Source of the DNA: Mucilaginibacter inviolabilis
Lineage (GTDB): Bacteria; Bacteroidota; Bacteroidia; Sphingobacteriales; Sphingobacteriaceae
NCBI RefSeq assembly: GCF_011089895.1
Contig: NZ_JAANAT010000005.1
Location: 434,001 to 498,000, forward strand
Reading direction: 5' to 3'
DNA: 64,000 nucleotides
A model generated the notes under the pieces. The model made no database searches. It saw nothing but the letters and a program-made list of their open reading frames with translations, and was not told the DNA's origin. Below are positions 45,001-53,343 of the stretch, piece after piece. The position numbers and the translations under genes are program-made. Position 1 is the stretch's first letter. Each line of letters opens with the position of its first letter.

Positions 45001-45187
45001 CAAAAGCCGTGTATCATTGGGTATTGTCATTATGGGAGGCATGTTGTTTTCGCTGGTGCTTACCCTTTATATTATTCCGCTGATGTATGTGATCTTCGCC
45101 TCCAAAACCCGCCGCGACCCGGATCATGAACCGGAAGATGCGGAAGCAGAGAAGTCTGAACCAGAATTTGCAGAATTAAAGAATTAA
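42062..45187 (+). CDS. RND efflux pump, HAE1-type inner-membrane subunit
   Basis: 1041 residues with the RND topology: twelve membrane helices and two large periplasmic loops. The proton-relay residues are visible as VVDDGIVV (Asp401, Asp402) in TM4 and TKNGI (Lys924) in TM10. SIKRPVLATVM at the start and GVPGIRNLSSTSS in the porter domain are standard. It pumps drugs or other amphiphiles across both membranes with its adaptor and TolC. The ATG at 42062 replaces an in-frame start at 42017 that lies inside the word-repeat arm. Confidence 0.95.
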   Translation: MSLSSVSIKRPVLATVMSVAIVVFGIIGYKFLGVRDFPSVDPPIISVSTSYAGANADVIESQITEPLEKAINGVPGIRNLSSTSSVGSSNITVEFDLDADLETAANDVRDKVGQAQRQLPQDIDAPPVVTKADASADQIITLEVQSDTRNINQLDDYAENVLQEGLQTIPGVSTINIQGQRQYAMRLWIDPNKLTAQGVTATDIGAALSKENVELPAGKIEGNNTEVTIRALGKLSTEKDFNDLIIRSDSNRVVRLRDVGYAVLGSANEETIFKESGVPMIGLAIVPQPGANYVQIAKDFYKRLDQIKKDLPPDIKVNVALDNTRFINQSISEVQETLIVSFVLVVIIIYLFFRDWLIAFRPLIDIPVSLIGAFFIMYVFGFSINILTLLGIVLATGLVVDDGIVVTENIYKKVEAGMAIRKAAFEGSAEIFFAVVSTSVTLAAVFLPIVFLQGFTGRLFREFAVVVAGAVLISAFVSLSLTPMLNVKLIRKSNKKSKFYERTEPFFVNMTNSYTQTLVKFMKVRWVSFVILAVSLIIIGVLVRVIPSELAPLDDRSLLRYSVTGSEGATYEYMTKYMDKVSQMVEDSVPEAKVNFEIVSPSFGGGASNTGFGRIGLVNPDERERTQQQLADWLSKKLSKMPDARANVIQEQTISGGGSGARTSLPVQYVIQNQDFEKIRAALPKFFAEVSKSPVFQGTDVNLKFTKPELRVITDRDRARDLGVSVDDIAQTLQLYYSAGRLAYFLINGKQYQVVAQVDRANRDQPLDLKSVYLRSTKGGLVQLDNVVTVTEGATPPAIYHFNRYKSATVSAGLAPGRTVGDGIKEMDRISKEILDDTFSTALSGPSRDYAEGSSNILFAFGFALLLIYLVLAAQFESFMDPFIVMLTVPLAISGAFLSLWLFNQTLNIFSEIGIITLVGLVTKNGILIVEFANQRMEHGVAKYEAAIEAATARLRPILMTSLAVVLGSVPIAFALGAGAKSRVSLGIVIMGGMLFSLVLTLYIIPLMYVIFASKTRRDPDHEPEDAEAEKSEPEFAELKN

Positions 45188-45237
45188 TAAAATAATGAAT
45201 CCGGGATCGGGCATCCAAATTCCCAAATAAAAAAAAT

Positions 45238-46554
45238 ATGATCACCAGAAAAATAGTTTTCTCAATTTTCTGTAGCCTGATTTTCAGCATAACGGCTTGG
45301 GCGCAGGATGCCCCACTGCTTACGCTGAAAGAGGCGGTGGAGATAGCACTTAAAAACAACTATAATATCAAGCTGTCGCAAAATAACTCTGCCATAGCGG
45401 CAAACAATGTTACTCTGGGCAACGCGGGTGTTTTACCGCAGGTTACCGGCAATTTTGCTACCAACAACAGCAGACAAAACACCAAGCAAACGCGTAGTGA
45501 CGGCACGGTGAATGATATTAATGCCCATAACTCCAACAACAGCTATGGCGTAAACCTTAACTGGACCATTTTTGATGGCTTTAATATGTTTGCCAATTAT
45601 GATCAGTTAAAAACTATAGATACTTTAAGCGCTATACGGCTAAAGGATACTATCCAAACAACGGTTGCTAATGTGATTACTACCTACTATGATCTCATCA
45701 ACCAAAATGAGCAGATCAAAGCGCTCAAAGGGGCTATAGATATTTCGCGTACACAACTGCGGTATGCTAACGACAAGTACAAAGTTGGCCGCGCCTCGGG
45801 ATTGGATGTATTGAATGCACAGGTTAACCTCAATACCGATACAGCCAACCTGGTAACACAATATCAGCAGTTTAAGGCCATCAAGATACAATTGAATCAA
45901 CTCCTGATCCGCGATCTGCAAACCGATTTCGCCGTAACCGATACCATCCTGATTGATGATAAACTAACCCTTGCCGAGATCATCAACAGCGCACAATTGC
46001 AAAACCCGGCCATCCTTTCCGCACAGATCAACAAACGCCTGGCCGAAATTAACCTGAAGCAGGTACGTTCAACCCGGTATCCGCAGGTGGGTTTAACTTC
46101 GGGCTATACCTTCTCCAATAGTAAAACACCGGCCGGCTTTACCCTGTCGCAAAATGTACATGGCTTAAATTACGGTCTCACCGCAAGCATCAACATATTT
46201 AACGGCTTTAACCAGAACCGTCGGGAAAGGAATGCAAAAATCCAGATAGACAATGCCAATATCAGCGCCAAGCAAATCCGGCTGAATGTAGAGGCACAAA
46301 TCAATAACTTTTTTGTGAGTTACTTATCCGGGCTCGATCTGATTAAACTGGGGCAAGCCAACGTAACTATAGCTAAAAAGAACCTGGATATATCATTAGA
46401 AAAATATAAGCTGGGTAATATTACGCCTTTAGAAATAAGAGAAGCCCAGCGTAATTACCTGGATGCACAATCCAAGTTCTTTGCTGCTCAGTATCAATCA
46501 AAACTTGCAGAAGTTACTTTAAAACAAATCACCAGCAGTATTAATATTAATTAA
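45238..46554 (+). CDS. TolC-family outer-membrane efflux channel
   Basis: 438 residues with a signal peptide ending TAWAQ (about 23), and two outer-membrane efflux domains in tandem. Each has the NN-x-LGNAGVLPQVTG or RSTRYPQVGLTSG region and long amphipathic helices. It completes the MarR-regulated efflux system 50 bp after the pump gene. No terminator is obvious before the response regulator gene at 46621. Confidence 0.93.
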   Translation: MITRKIVFSIFCSLIFSITAWAQDAPLLTLKEAVEIALKNNYNIKLSQNNSAIAANNVTLGNAGVLPQVTGNFATNNSRQNTKQTRSDGTVNDINAHNSNNSYGVNLNWTIFDGFNMFANYDQLKTIDTLSAIRLKDTIQTTVANVITTYYDLINQNEQIKALKGAIDISRTQLRYANDKYKVGRASGLDVLNAQVNLNTDTANLVTQYQQFKAIKIQLNQLLIRDLQTDFAVTDTILIDDKLTLAEIINSAQLQNPAILSAQINKRLAEINLKQVRSTRYPQVGLTSGYTFSNSKTPAGFTLSQNVHGLNYGLTASINIFNGFNQNRRERNAKIQIDNANISAKQIRLNVEAQINNFFVSYLSGLDLIKLGQANVTIAKKNLDISLEKYKLGNITPLEIREAQRNYLDAQSKFFAAQYQSKLAEVTLKQITSSININ

Positions 46555-46607
46555 GTACTAATAAGTATTAATTTATAGGGTATGTTTCTTAAATTGCTTT
46601 AAAAAGC

Positions 46608-46615
46608 TATTTTTG
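46608..46615 (+). promoter_or_regulatory. Possible -7 box before the response regulator
   Basis: TATTTTTG fits TAnnTTTG and ends 5 bp before the ATG at 46621, again implying almost no leader. Low-complexity sequence, so tentative. Confidence 0.4.
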
Positions 46616-46620
46616 GAACG

Positions 46621-47001
46621 ATGTTAATCCCCTACAAAACCTGCCTGTTGATTGATGATAACTACATCGACAACTTTGTTACGCGCAGGGTTTTGGAAAA
46701 CAGTAACTTTGCAGAGCAGATCATTGTAAGACAATCGCCTGCCGAAGCCATTATTTTGCTCCGGGAGGCCACTATAAAACCCGATGTTATCTTTTTAGAT
46801 GTCCGTATGCCCCAAATGAGCGGGTTTGAGTTTTTAGAGGAATACGATAAGCTTTTGATCGATAAAAAAGATATTAAAATATTTATGCTTTCTTCTTCTC
46901 TTGACCCAACAGATATGAAAGAATCGTCAGGGAACAAGTATATTACCCAATTTATACATAAGCCATTAACAATTAAAGCGCTCGAAGAAATTTGTCCATG
47001 A
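46621..47001 (+). CDS. Single-domain response regulator
   Basis: 126 residues forming a receiver domain only. The acidic pair is Asp12/Asp13, the phosphoacceptor is Asp60 in VIFLDVRMP, Ser91/92 fill the Thr/Ser position, and Lys114 is in FIHKPL. All catalytic positions are intact, unlike the product at 36096. No output domain, so it works by binding a partner. Its stop overlaps the ATG of the sugar-kinase gene (ATGA), and no histidine kinase is adjacent. Confidence 0.9.
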   Translation: MLIPYKTCLLIDDNYIDNFVTRRVLENSNFAEQIIVRQSPAEAIILLREATIKPDVIFLDVRMPQMSGFEFLEEYDKLLIDKKDIKIFMLSSSLDPTDMKESSGNKYITQFIHKPLTIKALEEICP

Positions 47002-47852
47002 TCTTAGTTGCCGATAGCGGATCTTCCAAAACAGACTGGCTGCTCAGCCTTCCACAGCAGGAACCAGTATCATTCAAAACCGCCGGATTAAACCCATACT
47101 TTTTAACCGAAAAAGAAATAGCCAAAATAATACAGGACCAGGCGCCCAATATGGTGGCACATGCCCAAGATATTTCTGAAATCTATTTTTTCGGGGCCGG
47201 CTGCTCCAGTCCAGACAGGCATGAGATCGTTTCCAACGCTATCAGTCAGTTATTCACCAAAGCTTTTGTGAGTGTCGACAGTGATCTTCTGGGTTGCGCC
47301 TATGCTACCTGCGGGTACGAAAAAGGAATTTGCTGTGTAATGGGTACGGGATCAAACATCTCTTATTTTGATGGAGAGAACATACACGATGGCCAGCATG
47401 GCCTGGGTTTTGTTTTGGGCGACGAAGGCTCAGGAACCTGGTTTGGGAAGGCCCTCATCACCGATTTTCTGTATGGCAATATGCCTGGCGATATCAATGA
47501 AGCATTTAATAAAGCATACGGGTTGAATAAAGAGATCGTGATCAAAAACGTATATCAGCGACCTAATGCCAATACCTACCTGGCCTCATTCTCGCGTTTT
47601 GTAAGCGAAATAAAAACCACCCCCTATGGACAGGAATTATTGGAACGGGGCTTACTGGAATTTATTGACACCAACATCAAATCATACCCCGAATATCACC
47701 GTTACAAGTGTCACTTCGTGGGCTCCATTGCCTATTTTTTTGCCGAAGAATTAACCACCCTTTGCCATCAACATGGTGTTAAAACCGGCAAAGTAATCAA
47801 ACAGCCCATCAATGATCTGATGGCTTTTATTTTAAAGAGGAACGAAGAGTAG
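46998..47852 (+). CDS. N-acetylglucosamine kinase-like protein (BadF/BadG family)
   Basis: 284 residues of the ASKHA fold. The phosphate-1 loop is DSGSSKTDW (6-14), the second phosphate motif is VMGTGSNI, and GDEGSGTWFG is the sugar-binding region of the NAGK group. I infer GlcNAc or a related amino sugar as the substrate, perhaps in peptidoglycan recycling. The start at 46998 overlaps the response regulator stop by 4 bp. No kinase-associated sugar gene is near. Confidence 0.8.
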   Translation: MILVADSGSSKTDWLLSLPQQEPVSFKTAGLNPYFLTEKEIAKIIQDQAPNMVAHAQDISEIYFFGAGCSSPDRHEIVSNAISQLFTKAFVSVDSDLLGCAYATCGYEKGICCVMGTGSNISYFDGENIHDGQHGLGFVLGDEGSGTWFGKALITDFLYGNMPGDINEAFNKAYGLNKEIVIKNVYQRPNANTYLASFSRFVSEIKTTPYGQELLERGLLEFIDTNIKSYPEYHRYKCHFVGSIAYFFAEELTTLCHQHGVKTGKVIKQPINDLMAFILKRNEE

Positions 47853-48276
47853 CAACTTTGTTCATTGGTTCAATAGCTCATTAGTTCATTGGTACCTATC
47901 AAACGGATTGGCATATTAGTAGCTTGCGTCAATTATATACTTGCTATTTTCTTCCTTTTTCGTCAGCAGATAAGCTTCGGGCGAAAGCGGGCAGAACAAT
48001 GGTGGACGTGTGCGGATGCGGGGCATAGCAAGTTTTTGCTGAAGCGCAGATTGAGGGAACGAAGTAGCGCAAAATAATTGCAGCCCTGGTTCTGACTGAT
48101 TTGCAGGGCAAAGGCTATGAGCGCAAAGAAGTATTTCTGCTGACAGCCTTTTTGGTTACTTTTGTGGCGACAAAAGTGACTGGCCCTCCCGCGGCCAAGA
48201 GCGGGTATACGCCGTACCTACCAGTGAATAGATCCTTCGCTCCGCTCAGGATGACAGACTTTTTAAAAAAACTGTT
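47853..48276. other. Repeat-rich intergenic region without a gene
   Basis: 424 bp with no supported gene. It contains a TCATTAGTTCATTGGT word tract (47868-47895) without a matching reverse arm. A hairpin GTTACTTTTGT/ACAAAAGTGAC lies at 48155-48180, with a GCGGG stem behind it, and a truncated copy of the second palindrome family at 48225-48258. A GC-rich block at about 47975-48060 looks unlike its surroundings. The 62-codon frame at 47889 is not convincing. Confidence 0.6.
48225..48258. repeat. Dispersed palindrome, second family, truncated copy
   Basis: GAATAGATCCTTCGCTCCGC then TCAGGATGACAG is one arm only, close to the corresponding arms at 50087-50113 and 59181-59206. Confidence 0.55.
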
Positions 48277-49905
48277 TTAAACCGCTGCCACCGCCTTCTT
48301 CCTAAACCTCCCCTTAACCATCACAAACCCGATCAATAAAACCGCAATAAAGCTACCTGCTTTGGGCAAATAGTCGCCATGCTCCACATAAAAAGTCAGT
48401 TCGGAGTTAAGATTGATATCCTGTTTTATGGCAGCCTGTGTCCACCATTTGGTTTGCTGTACAATGTCGCCGCGTTGGTTGATGAAAGCCGAGATGCCGG
48501 TATTGGCTGAGCGTGCCACCCAGCGCCGGGTTTCAATGGCCCTCAGCTTGGCATAATCCAGGTGTTGGTCTTTACCCGATGTGTTTTCCCACCAGCCATC
48601 GTTGGTAATCACCGCGATGAATTGCGCGCCTTTCTGCACCGAGCGCGCCACATATTCGCCCCAGATGGATTCGAAACAGATCACCGGATCGGCACCGATA
48701 CCGCTTTGCGAGTAAAACACGCCTGCGTCGGCTTGAGCGCCATAAGCACCTGTAGCACCGCCCAGGTGTTCAAACACCGGTTTCAGGAAGGATAAGGTAT
48801 TGCCAAAAGGCAGGGACTCGGCCCCTGGTACCAGCCGCGATTTATGATAGATCTGAACATTCCCGCTGTTTTCAATGGCTATGGCCGAACTAAAATTATC
48901 GGCAAATACACCCGGTTGTTGCGTTGGACTGGCCGTTGAGGTAGCGCGTGAATTATACAAACGGTAAGTTTCGCCGCCGGTAATCAGGGTGCTGTTTTTG
49001 TATTTCCTTAAAAAATATTGGGCCTGTTTAAAGTAAATATTATTGTTGATCCCGTCCTCGTTCATATATTCCGGGATGGCCGTTTCGGGCCATAAAAAAA
49101 ACTCGGTATTGGGCTGGGCCACACTCCGCGACAGGTGGATCATGATATCGATCTGCAGGTTGGCCGGGATATCACTCTCTTTTGCATAAGGATCAATATT
49201 GGGCTGAACCGCTACTACGTTCGATGGATTTTTCTGTTCGGTATAGTTGTAATAGGTATATAACGAAAAGCTAATCGGCAGCAAAATCACCAGCACAAAC
49301 GCGCTGATCAGTTTCAGGCGCAGCTTTTTTGCCTGCGTTTCGCGCAGACCTATGTAGATCAAAAATGCCAGTATGTTTACCGCCCATACCCAAATGGTGC
49401 CGCCATAAACACCTGTATATTCGTACCACTGTATCCACTGGTGACTCACCGCGAAACCGTTGCCTAAAGTCATCCAGGGAAAGTTCAGATCCCAACTCTG
49501 GTGCAGGTATTCGTAGCCTATCCATAGGCAAACCAACCCGGCCAAACCCCAGCCACGACTGGTTACCAGTCGCAAACGGTAATACAGCCAACAGGCCAAA
49601 GCCATGAGCAGCGGCCCCAACGAATATGGGATCAGCGTAATGGGGATAGCCACCAGTTCACCTACCATCTTCAATGCGTTGTACACCCAGTAAACAGAGG
49701 CCGTATTCCAGATAAAAAAACCAATAAAGGTTAAGGTGAATATTTGCTTCCCTTTTTTTGCAGATGTAGATTGGATAATGTTTTCTATCGCCAGCAGCAT
49801 CGGCACAAAACCAATAAACAGCAAAAAGGTAGTATAAGGCGTAGGCGGCCACGCTATCCACAATAATAATCCGGAAAGTATGGCTAAAGGAAGGTTTTTT
49901 TTCAT
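48277..49905 (-). CDS. lnt: Apolipoprotein N-acyltransferase
   Basis: 542 residues. An N-terminal block of about seven membrane helices is followed by a nitrilase-like domain and a last helix. The catalytic residues are the Glu in PETAIPEYM, the Lys in YHKSRLVPGAE, and the Cys in ICFESIWGEY. It transfers a third acyl chain to lipoproteins in the inner membrane. I chose ATG 49905 over two TTG codons just upstream. Lies downstream of rsmI on the same strand, separated by repeats. Confidence 0.94.
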   Translation of the reverse strand: MKKNLPLAILSGLLLWIAWPPTPYTTFLLFIGFVPMLLAIENIIQSTSAKKGKQIFTLTFIGFFIWNTASVYWVYNALKMVGELVAIPITLIPYSLGPLLMALACWLYYRLRLVTSRGWGLAGLVCLWIGYEYLHQSWDLNFPWMTLGNGFAVSHQWIQWYEYTGVYGGTIWVWAVNILAFLIYIGLRETQAKKLRLKLISAFVLVILLPISFSLYTYYNYTEQKNPSNVVAVQPNIDPYAKESDIPANLQIDIMIHLSRSVAQPNTEFFLWPETAIPEYMNEDGINNNIYFKQAQYFLRKYKNSTLITGGETYRLYNSRATSTASPTQQPGVFADNFSSAIAIENSGNVQIYHKSRLVPGAESLPFGNTLSFLKPVFEHLGGATGAYGAQADAGVFYSQSGIGADPVICFESIWGEYVARSVQKGAQFIAVITNDGWWENTSGKDQHLDYAKLRAIETRRWVARSANTGISAFINQRGDIVQQTKWWTQAAIKQDINLNSELTFYVEHGDYLPKAGSFIAVLLIGFVMVKGRFRKKAVAAV

Positions 49906-49927
49906 CAACAATATATTAATTTATAAT

Positions 49928-50012
49928 ATGTCATTGCGAGCGATAGCGTGGCAATCTCCTCGCGTTTATGTATACGAGGAGATTGCTTCGTCGTTCCTCC
50001 TCGCAATGACAT
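49928..50012. repeat. REP-like palindrome, copy 3
   Basis: ATGTCATTGCGAGCGATAGC to TCCTCCTCGCAATGACAT; 85 bp, in the opposite orientation to copies 2 and 4. Confidence 0.85.
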
Positions 50013-50042
50013 GTTTTTTATTTTTATTCACTTTCCCGGGCT

Positions 50043-50113
50043 GTGATGCTGAGCCTGTCGAAGCATGGCGGGCAGGCCTCTGCGTGCGTCCTTCGACAAG
50101 CTCAGGATGACAG
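50043..50113. repeat. Dispersed palindrome, second family, copy 3
   Basis: GTGATGCTGAGCCTGTCGAA (left) and TTCGACAAGCTCAGGATGAC (right) flank a GC-rich centre. It lies 30 bp from the REP-like copy, between rsmI and lnt. Confidence 0.7.
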
Positions 50114-50123
50114 GCCACCTTTT

Positions 50124-50846
50124 TTAATCCTCTTCGTCGTCTTTATATTTATTCTTTGATGTTTTGGCTTCGGCCCCGGCTACGCAGATCACAAACTCCC
50201 CTTTTGCGGGATGTGTTTCATAATATTGCTTTACCTCGGTTACGGTACCGCGAACGGTTTCTTCGAACATTTTGGTGAGCTCGCGCGATACGGATAACTG
50301 GCGATCGGCCCCAAAATAAGTGGCCATTTCGTCCAATGTTTTCAGTAAACGGTGCGGCGATTCATATAGTATGATCGTACGCTCCTCGGCAGCCAGGAAT
50401 TTATAGCGTGTTTGCCTGCCTTTTTTCAGCGGTAAAAATCCTTCAAAACAAAACTTATCTGTAGGGAAACCCGAATTCACCAGTGCTGGCACAAAAGCCG
50501 TGGCACCGGGCAAACATTCCACCGCGATATCAAATTTCAGGGCCTCTCGCACCAGGTAAAAACCCGGATCGGATATGGCTGGTGTTCCGGCATCTGATAT
50601 CAGCGCGATATTTTTTCCTTCCAGCAAAAATTTTACTATTTCGTTGGATGATTGGTGCTCATTATGCTGATGGTGCGAAAACACTTTCTGATGAATATCA
50701 AAATGTTTGAGCAGCGGCGCTGATGTACGCGTATCCTCGGCCAATATCAAATCGGCCTCTTTCAAAACACGTATGGCCCGTAAGGTAATATCCTCCAGGT
50801 TGCCTATTGGGGTGGGTACTAAGTATAGTTTACCTTTTTCGTTCAT
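50124..50846 (-). CDS. rsmI: 16S rRNA (cytidine-1402-2'-O)-methyltransferase
   Basis: 240 residues of the tetrapyrrole methylase fold. LYLVPTPIGNLEDITLRA at the N-terminus, EDTRTS, SDAGTPAISDPG and VECLPGATA are all hallmarks of RsmI. I use the ATG at 50846; an upstream in-frame ATG at 50867 lies inside the word-repeat arm. The protein ends in an acidic and Lys-rich tail. 2'-O-methylation of C1402 fine-tunes decoding. Confidence 0.94.
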   Translation of the reverse strand: MNEKGKLYLVPTPIGNLEDITLRAIRVLKEADLILAEDTRTSAPLLKHFDIHQKVFSHHQHNEHQSSNEIVKFLLEGKNIALISDAGTPAISDPGFYLVREALKFDIAVECLPGATAFVPALVNSGFPTDKFCFEGFLPLKKGRQTRYKFLAAEERTIILYESPHRLLKTLDEMATYFGADRQLSVSRELTKMFEETVRGTVTEVKQYYETHPAKGEFVICVAGAEAKTSKNKYKDDEED

Positions 50847-50850
50847 GGTT

Positions 50851-50968
50851 GATGGTTCATAGTTCATGGTTAGGGATCATGGTTCATGGATAATAGTTCA
50901 TAGTTTTTGCAAATCAACTATGAACCATAAACGAAAAACCATGAACTATGAACCATAAACTATGAACT
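50851..50968. repeat. Inverted word-repeat locus between rsmI and serS
   Basis: Left arm words (ATGGTTCATAGTTCATGG and relatives, 50851-50904) are mirrored by right arm words (CTATGAACCATAAACTATGA and relatives, 50913-50968). The basic unit is about CATGAACTATGAAC. It occupies the whole divergent space and overlaps the serS promoter region. Confidence 0.75.
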
Positions 50969-50973
50969 AATTA

Positions 50974-50981
50974 TATCTTTG
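50974..50981 (+). promoter_or_regulatory. -7 box before serS
   Basis: TATCTTTG, the same octamer as at gltX, lies 15 bp before the serS ATG at 50997. The -33 region is formed by the word-repeat arm and has no clear TTTG. Confidence 0.5.
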
Positions 50982-50996
50982 CCTAAAAATAAAATA

Positions 50997-52268
50997 ATGC
51001 TGCAAGTTAGTTATATCCGCGATAACCGGGAACAGGTTTTAGAACGTTTGGCTGTAAAAAATTTTAAACAGGCCGAGCTGGTTGATGAAATAATTCAGTT
51101 AGACGATAAACGCCGTCAAACTCAAACCAGTATGGATAACGTTTCGGCCGAGGCCAATTCAGCCGCCAAACAAATTGGCGACCTGATGCGCGCGGGTAAA
51201 AAAGACGAAGCAGAAACCATCAAAGCCAAAACAGGCGCATGGAAAGATGACATCAAAAAACTGGGCGAACAGTTGGCTTTGATCGAAGAGGAACTATACC
51301 AAAAACTAGTGCTGTTGCCAAACCTGCCCCACAGCTCCGTACCCAAAGGTTTAACCCCCGAGGAAAATGAAGTGGTGTTGGAAAACGGCTTTAAACCATC
51401 ACTGCCCGCCGATGCCCTGCCGCATTGGGAACTGGCCGCGAAATACAACCTAATTGATTTTGAACTGGGTGTTAAAATCACCGGCGCCGGTTTCCCGGTA
51501 TATAAAAACAAAGGAGCTAAACTACAACGCGCTTTGATCAATTTCTTCATTGACGAAGCCGAAAAAGCGGGCTACAGCGAAGTAAGCGTACCCCTGATGG
51601 TAAACGAAGCATCGGGCTTTGGGACAGGACAACTGCCGGATAAGGAAGGGCAAATGTACCATGTTGGTGTGGACAATTTATTCCTGATACCAACCGCCGA
51701 AGTGCCTATCACCAACCTGTATCGCGATGTGATATTGAAAGGCGAAGACCTTCCGGTAAAAAATTGCGGACATACACCATGCTTCCGTCGTGAGGCGGGT
51801 TCATATGGCGCACACGTACGCGGCCTGAACCGTTTGCACCAGTTTGATAAGGTAGAAATTGTACAGATAGTACAACCCGACCGCTCATACGAGGTTTTGG
51901 AACAGATGAGCGCTCATGTACAAGGTCTGCTGCAAAAACTAGGTCTGCCCTACCGCGTATTGCGCCTTTGCGGCGGCGATATGGGTTTTGCATCAGCCTT
52001 AACCTATGATATGGAAACCTGGAGCGCCGCACAGCAACGCTGGCTGGAAGTTTCATCAGTATCCAACTTTGAAACTTTCCAAAGCAATCGCCTTAAACTG
52101 CGTTTCCGAAATACCGAAGGTAAAACCCAGCTGGCCCACACCCTCAACGGCAGCGCGTTAGCATTACCTCGTATTGTGGCTACCCTATTAGAAAACAACC
52201 AAACCGAAAAAGGCATCCGGATACCGGAAGCGTTGGTACCGTATACCAAGTTTGAGTGGATTGATTAA
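50997..52268 (+). CDS. serS: Seryl-tRNA synthetase
   Basis: 423-residue class II synthetase. It starts LQVSYIRDNREQVLERL, with a long antiparallel coiled coil (about 30-100) that grips tRNA-Ser. Motif 2 is CFRREAGSYG, and motif 3 is present in the C-terminal LNGSALALPRIVATLLEN region. I start at the ATG at 50997, not the non-conserved six-residue extension at 50979. A REP-like palindrome follows. Confidence 0.95.
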   Translation: MLQVSYIRDNREQVLERLAVKNFKQAELVDEIIQLDDKRRQTQTSMDNVSAEANSAAKQIGDLMRAGKKDEAETIKAKTGAWKDDIKKLGEQLALIEEELYQKLVLLPNLPHSSVPKGLTPEENEVVLENGFKPSLPADALPHWELAAKYNLIDFELGVKITGAGFPVYKNKGAKLQRALINFFIDEAEKAGYSEVSVPLMVNEASGFGTGQLPDKEGQMYHVGVDNLFLIPTAEVPITNLYRDVILKGEDLPVKNCGHTPCFRREAGSYGAHVRGLNRLHQFDKVEIVQIVQPDRSYEVLEQMSAHVQGLLQKLGLPYRVLRLCGGDMGFASALTYDMETWSAAQQRWLEVSSVSNFETFQSNRLKLRFRNTEGKTQLAHTLNGSALALPRIVATLLENNQTEKGIRIPEALVPYTKFEWID

Positions 52269-52301
52269 AGCCACTCTCTGGTAACTCTAAGGCAAAACAA
52301 A

Positions 52302-52384
52302 GTCATTGCGAGGAGGAACGACGAAGCAATCTCCTCGCATGTATGAACGCGAGGAGATTGCCACGCTATCGCTCGCAATGACAT
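52302..52384. repeat. REP-like palindrome, copy 4
   Basis: GTCATTGCGAGGAGGAACGA to CGCTATCGCTCGCAATGACA; 83 bp between convergent serS and the araC-type gene. Confidence 0.85.
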
Positions 52385-52428
52385 ATTTGTTTTTAAAGCC
52401 CTCTCCTTTGTAAAAGGTTGGATGAGGT

Positions 52429-53319
52429 CTACAAATACTGCTGAAATTCCTTCCTAACAGCCAAAGGCTTCTTCCCCGTAATCGCTTTAAAATGCCGGTT
52501 AAAATTGGAGAGATTGGAGAAACCCGATTCGTAACTGATAATGACAATGCTGTAATCGGTCTCTTTGAGTAGTTTGCAGGCATGATTCACGCGTACCTCC
52601 AGCAAAAAGTCAAAATAACTTTTCTGCACCCGCGATTTAAAGTACCGGCAGAAGGCATTAGGCACCATATAAATAACCGCCGATATTTCCTTTAAGGTAA
52701 TAACCCGGTGAAAATTATTAAGCGTGTAGAGGTAAATTTTGGTAAGCCGGGTTTCATCACCCGCATTAAAGGAATGCTGCTGTATCTGCGGATTTAAGGA
52801 TCGGTATTCTTTTTCAGCGGCAATGGGAGCCAATAATTGCATCAGCAAGGGTATCCGCTCGCTGGCAGCAGCGTTAAGCAATTGGTTTAACAAAACTTTT
52901 AACCGCGTACGCAAACCTCCCTGAAATGCAAGCACGTTCCCTGCCCGGCGTATCACCGTACGCAGGTATTCATTTTCGGGCAAACTGAGAAACGGCGCAC
53001 CAAATATATCGGGATTAAAATGTAATGTAAGTAATTGTACAGGCAGCTTTATCCTCCCCTGCTTTTGCAAAGGATATTCAAAAGTATGGGTGTCAAACCG
53101 GAATAAATGAGGCAGATTTCCGCCCAGCATCAGCAAATCACCGGCGGCTACAGGCTCGATTTTATCACCAACCAACAATACGCCATGCCCTTCTATAATA
53201 TATATCAACTCTATTTCTGGATGATAATGCAATTCGTTATACGAATGATAATGCCCGGTAAGCTCCAGGTTGAACGACTGATTAGCCGGTGTACTCAACT
53301 TTTTTAACCGCGCGCGCAT
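52429..53319 (-). CDS. AraC-family transcriptional regulator
   Basis: 296 residues: an N-terminal cupin-like sensor (FNLELTGHYHSYNELHYHPEI split at the first strand, with EPVAAGDLLMLGGNLPHLF), then two AraC helix-turn-helix motifs. TLKEISAVIYMVPNAFCRYF forms the first and DYSIVIISYESGFSNLSNFN the second. The cupin suggests a sugar or small-molecule ligand, not identified. It is divergent from the PEP synthase gene, which it could regulate (positional inference). Confidence 0.92.
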   Translation of the reverse strand: MRARLKKLSTPANQSFNLELTGHYHSYNELHYHPEIELIYIIEGHGVLLVGDKIEPVAAGDLLMLGGNLPHLFRFDTHTFEYPLQKQGRIKLPVQLLTLHFNPDIFGAPFLSLPENEYLRTVIRRAGNVLAFQGGLRTRLKVLLNQLLNAAASERIPLLMQLLAPIAAEKEYRSLNPQIQQHSFNAGDETRLTKIYLYTLNNFHRVITLKEISAVIYMVPNAFCRYFKSRVQKSYFDFLLEVRVNHACKLLKETDYSIVIISYESGFSNLSNFNRHFKAITGKKPLAVRKEFQQYL

Positions 53320-53343
53320 TGGTAATTACTGAATTATTGATTT

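Noticed and set aside
47889..48077. 62-codon frame downstream of the sugar kinase
   Set aside because: No start context, mixed composition, and it spans repeat-like sequence.
49880..50110. 76-codon plus-strand frame between lnt and rsmI
   Set aside because: Consists of translated REP-like and second-family palindromes.
52287..52583. 98-codon minus-strand frame near the AraC gene
   Set aside because: Half is a REP-like repeat and half is a shadow of the regulator.
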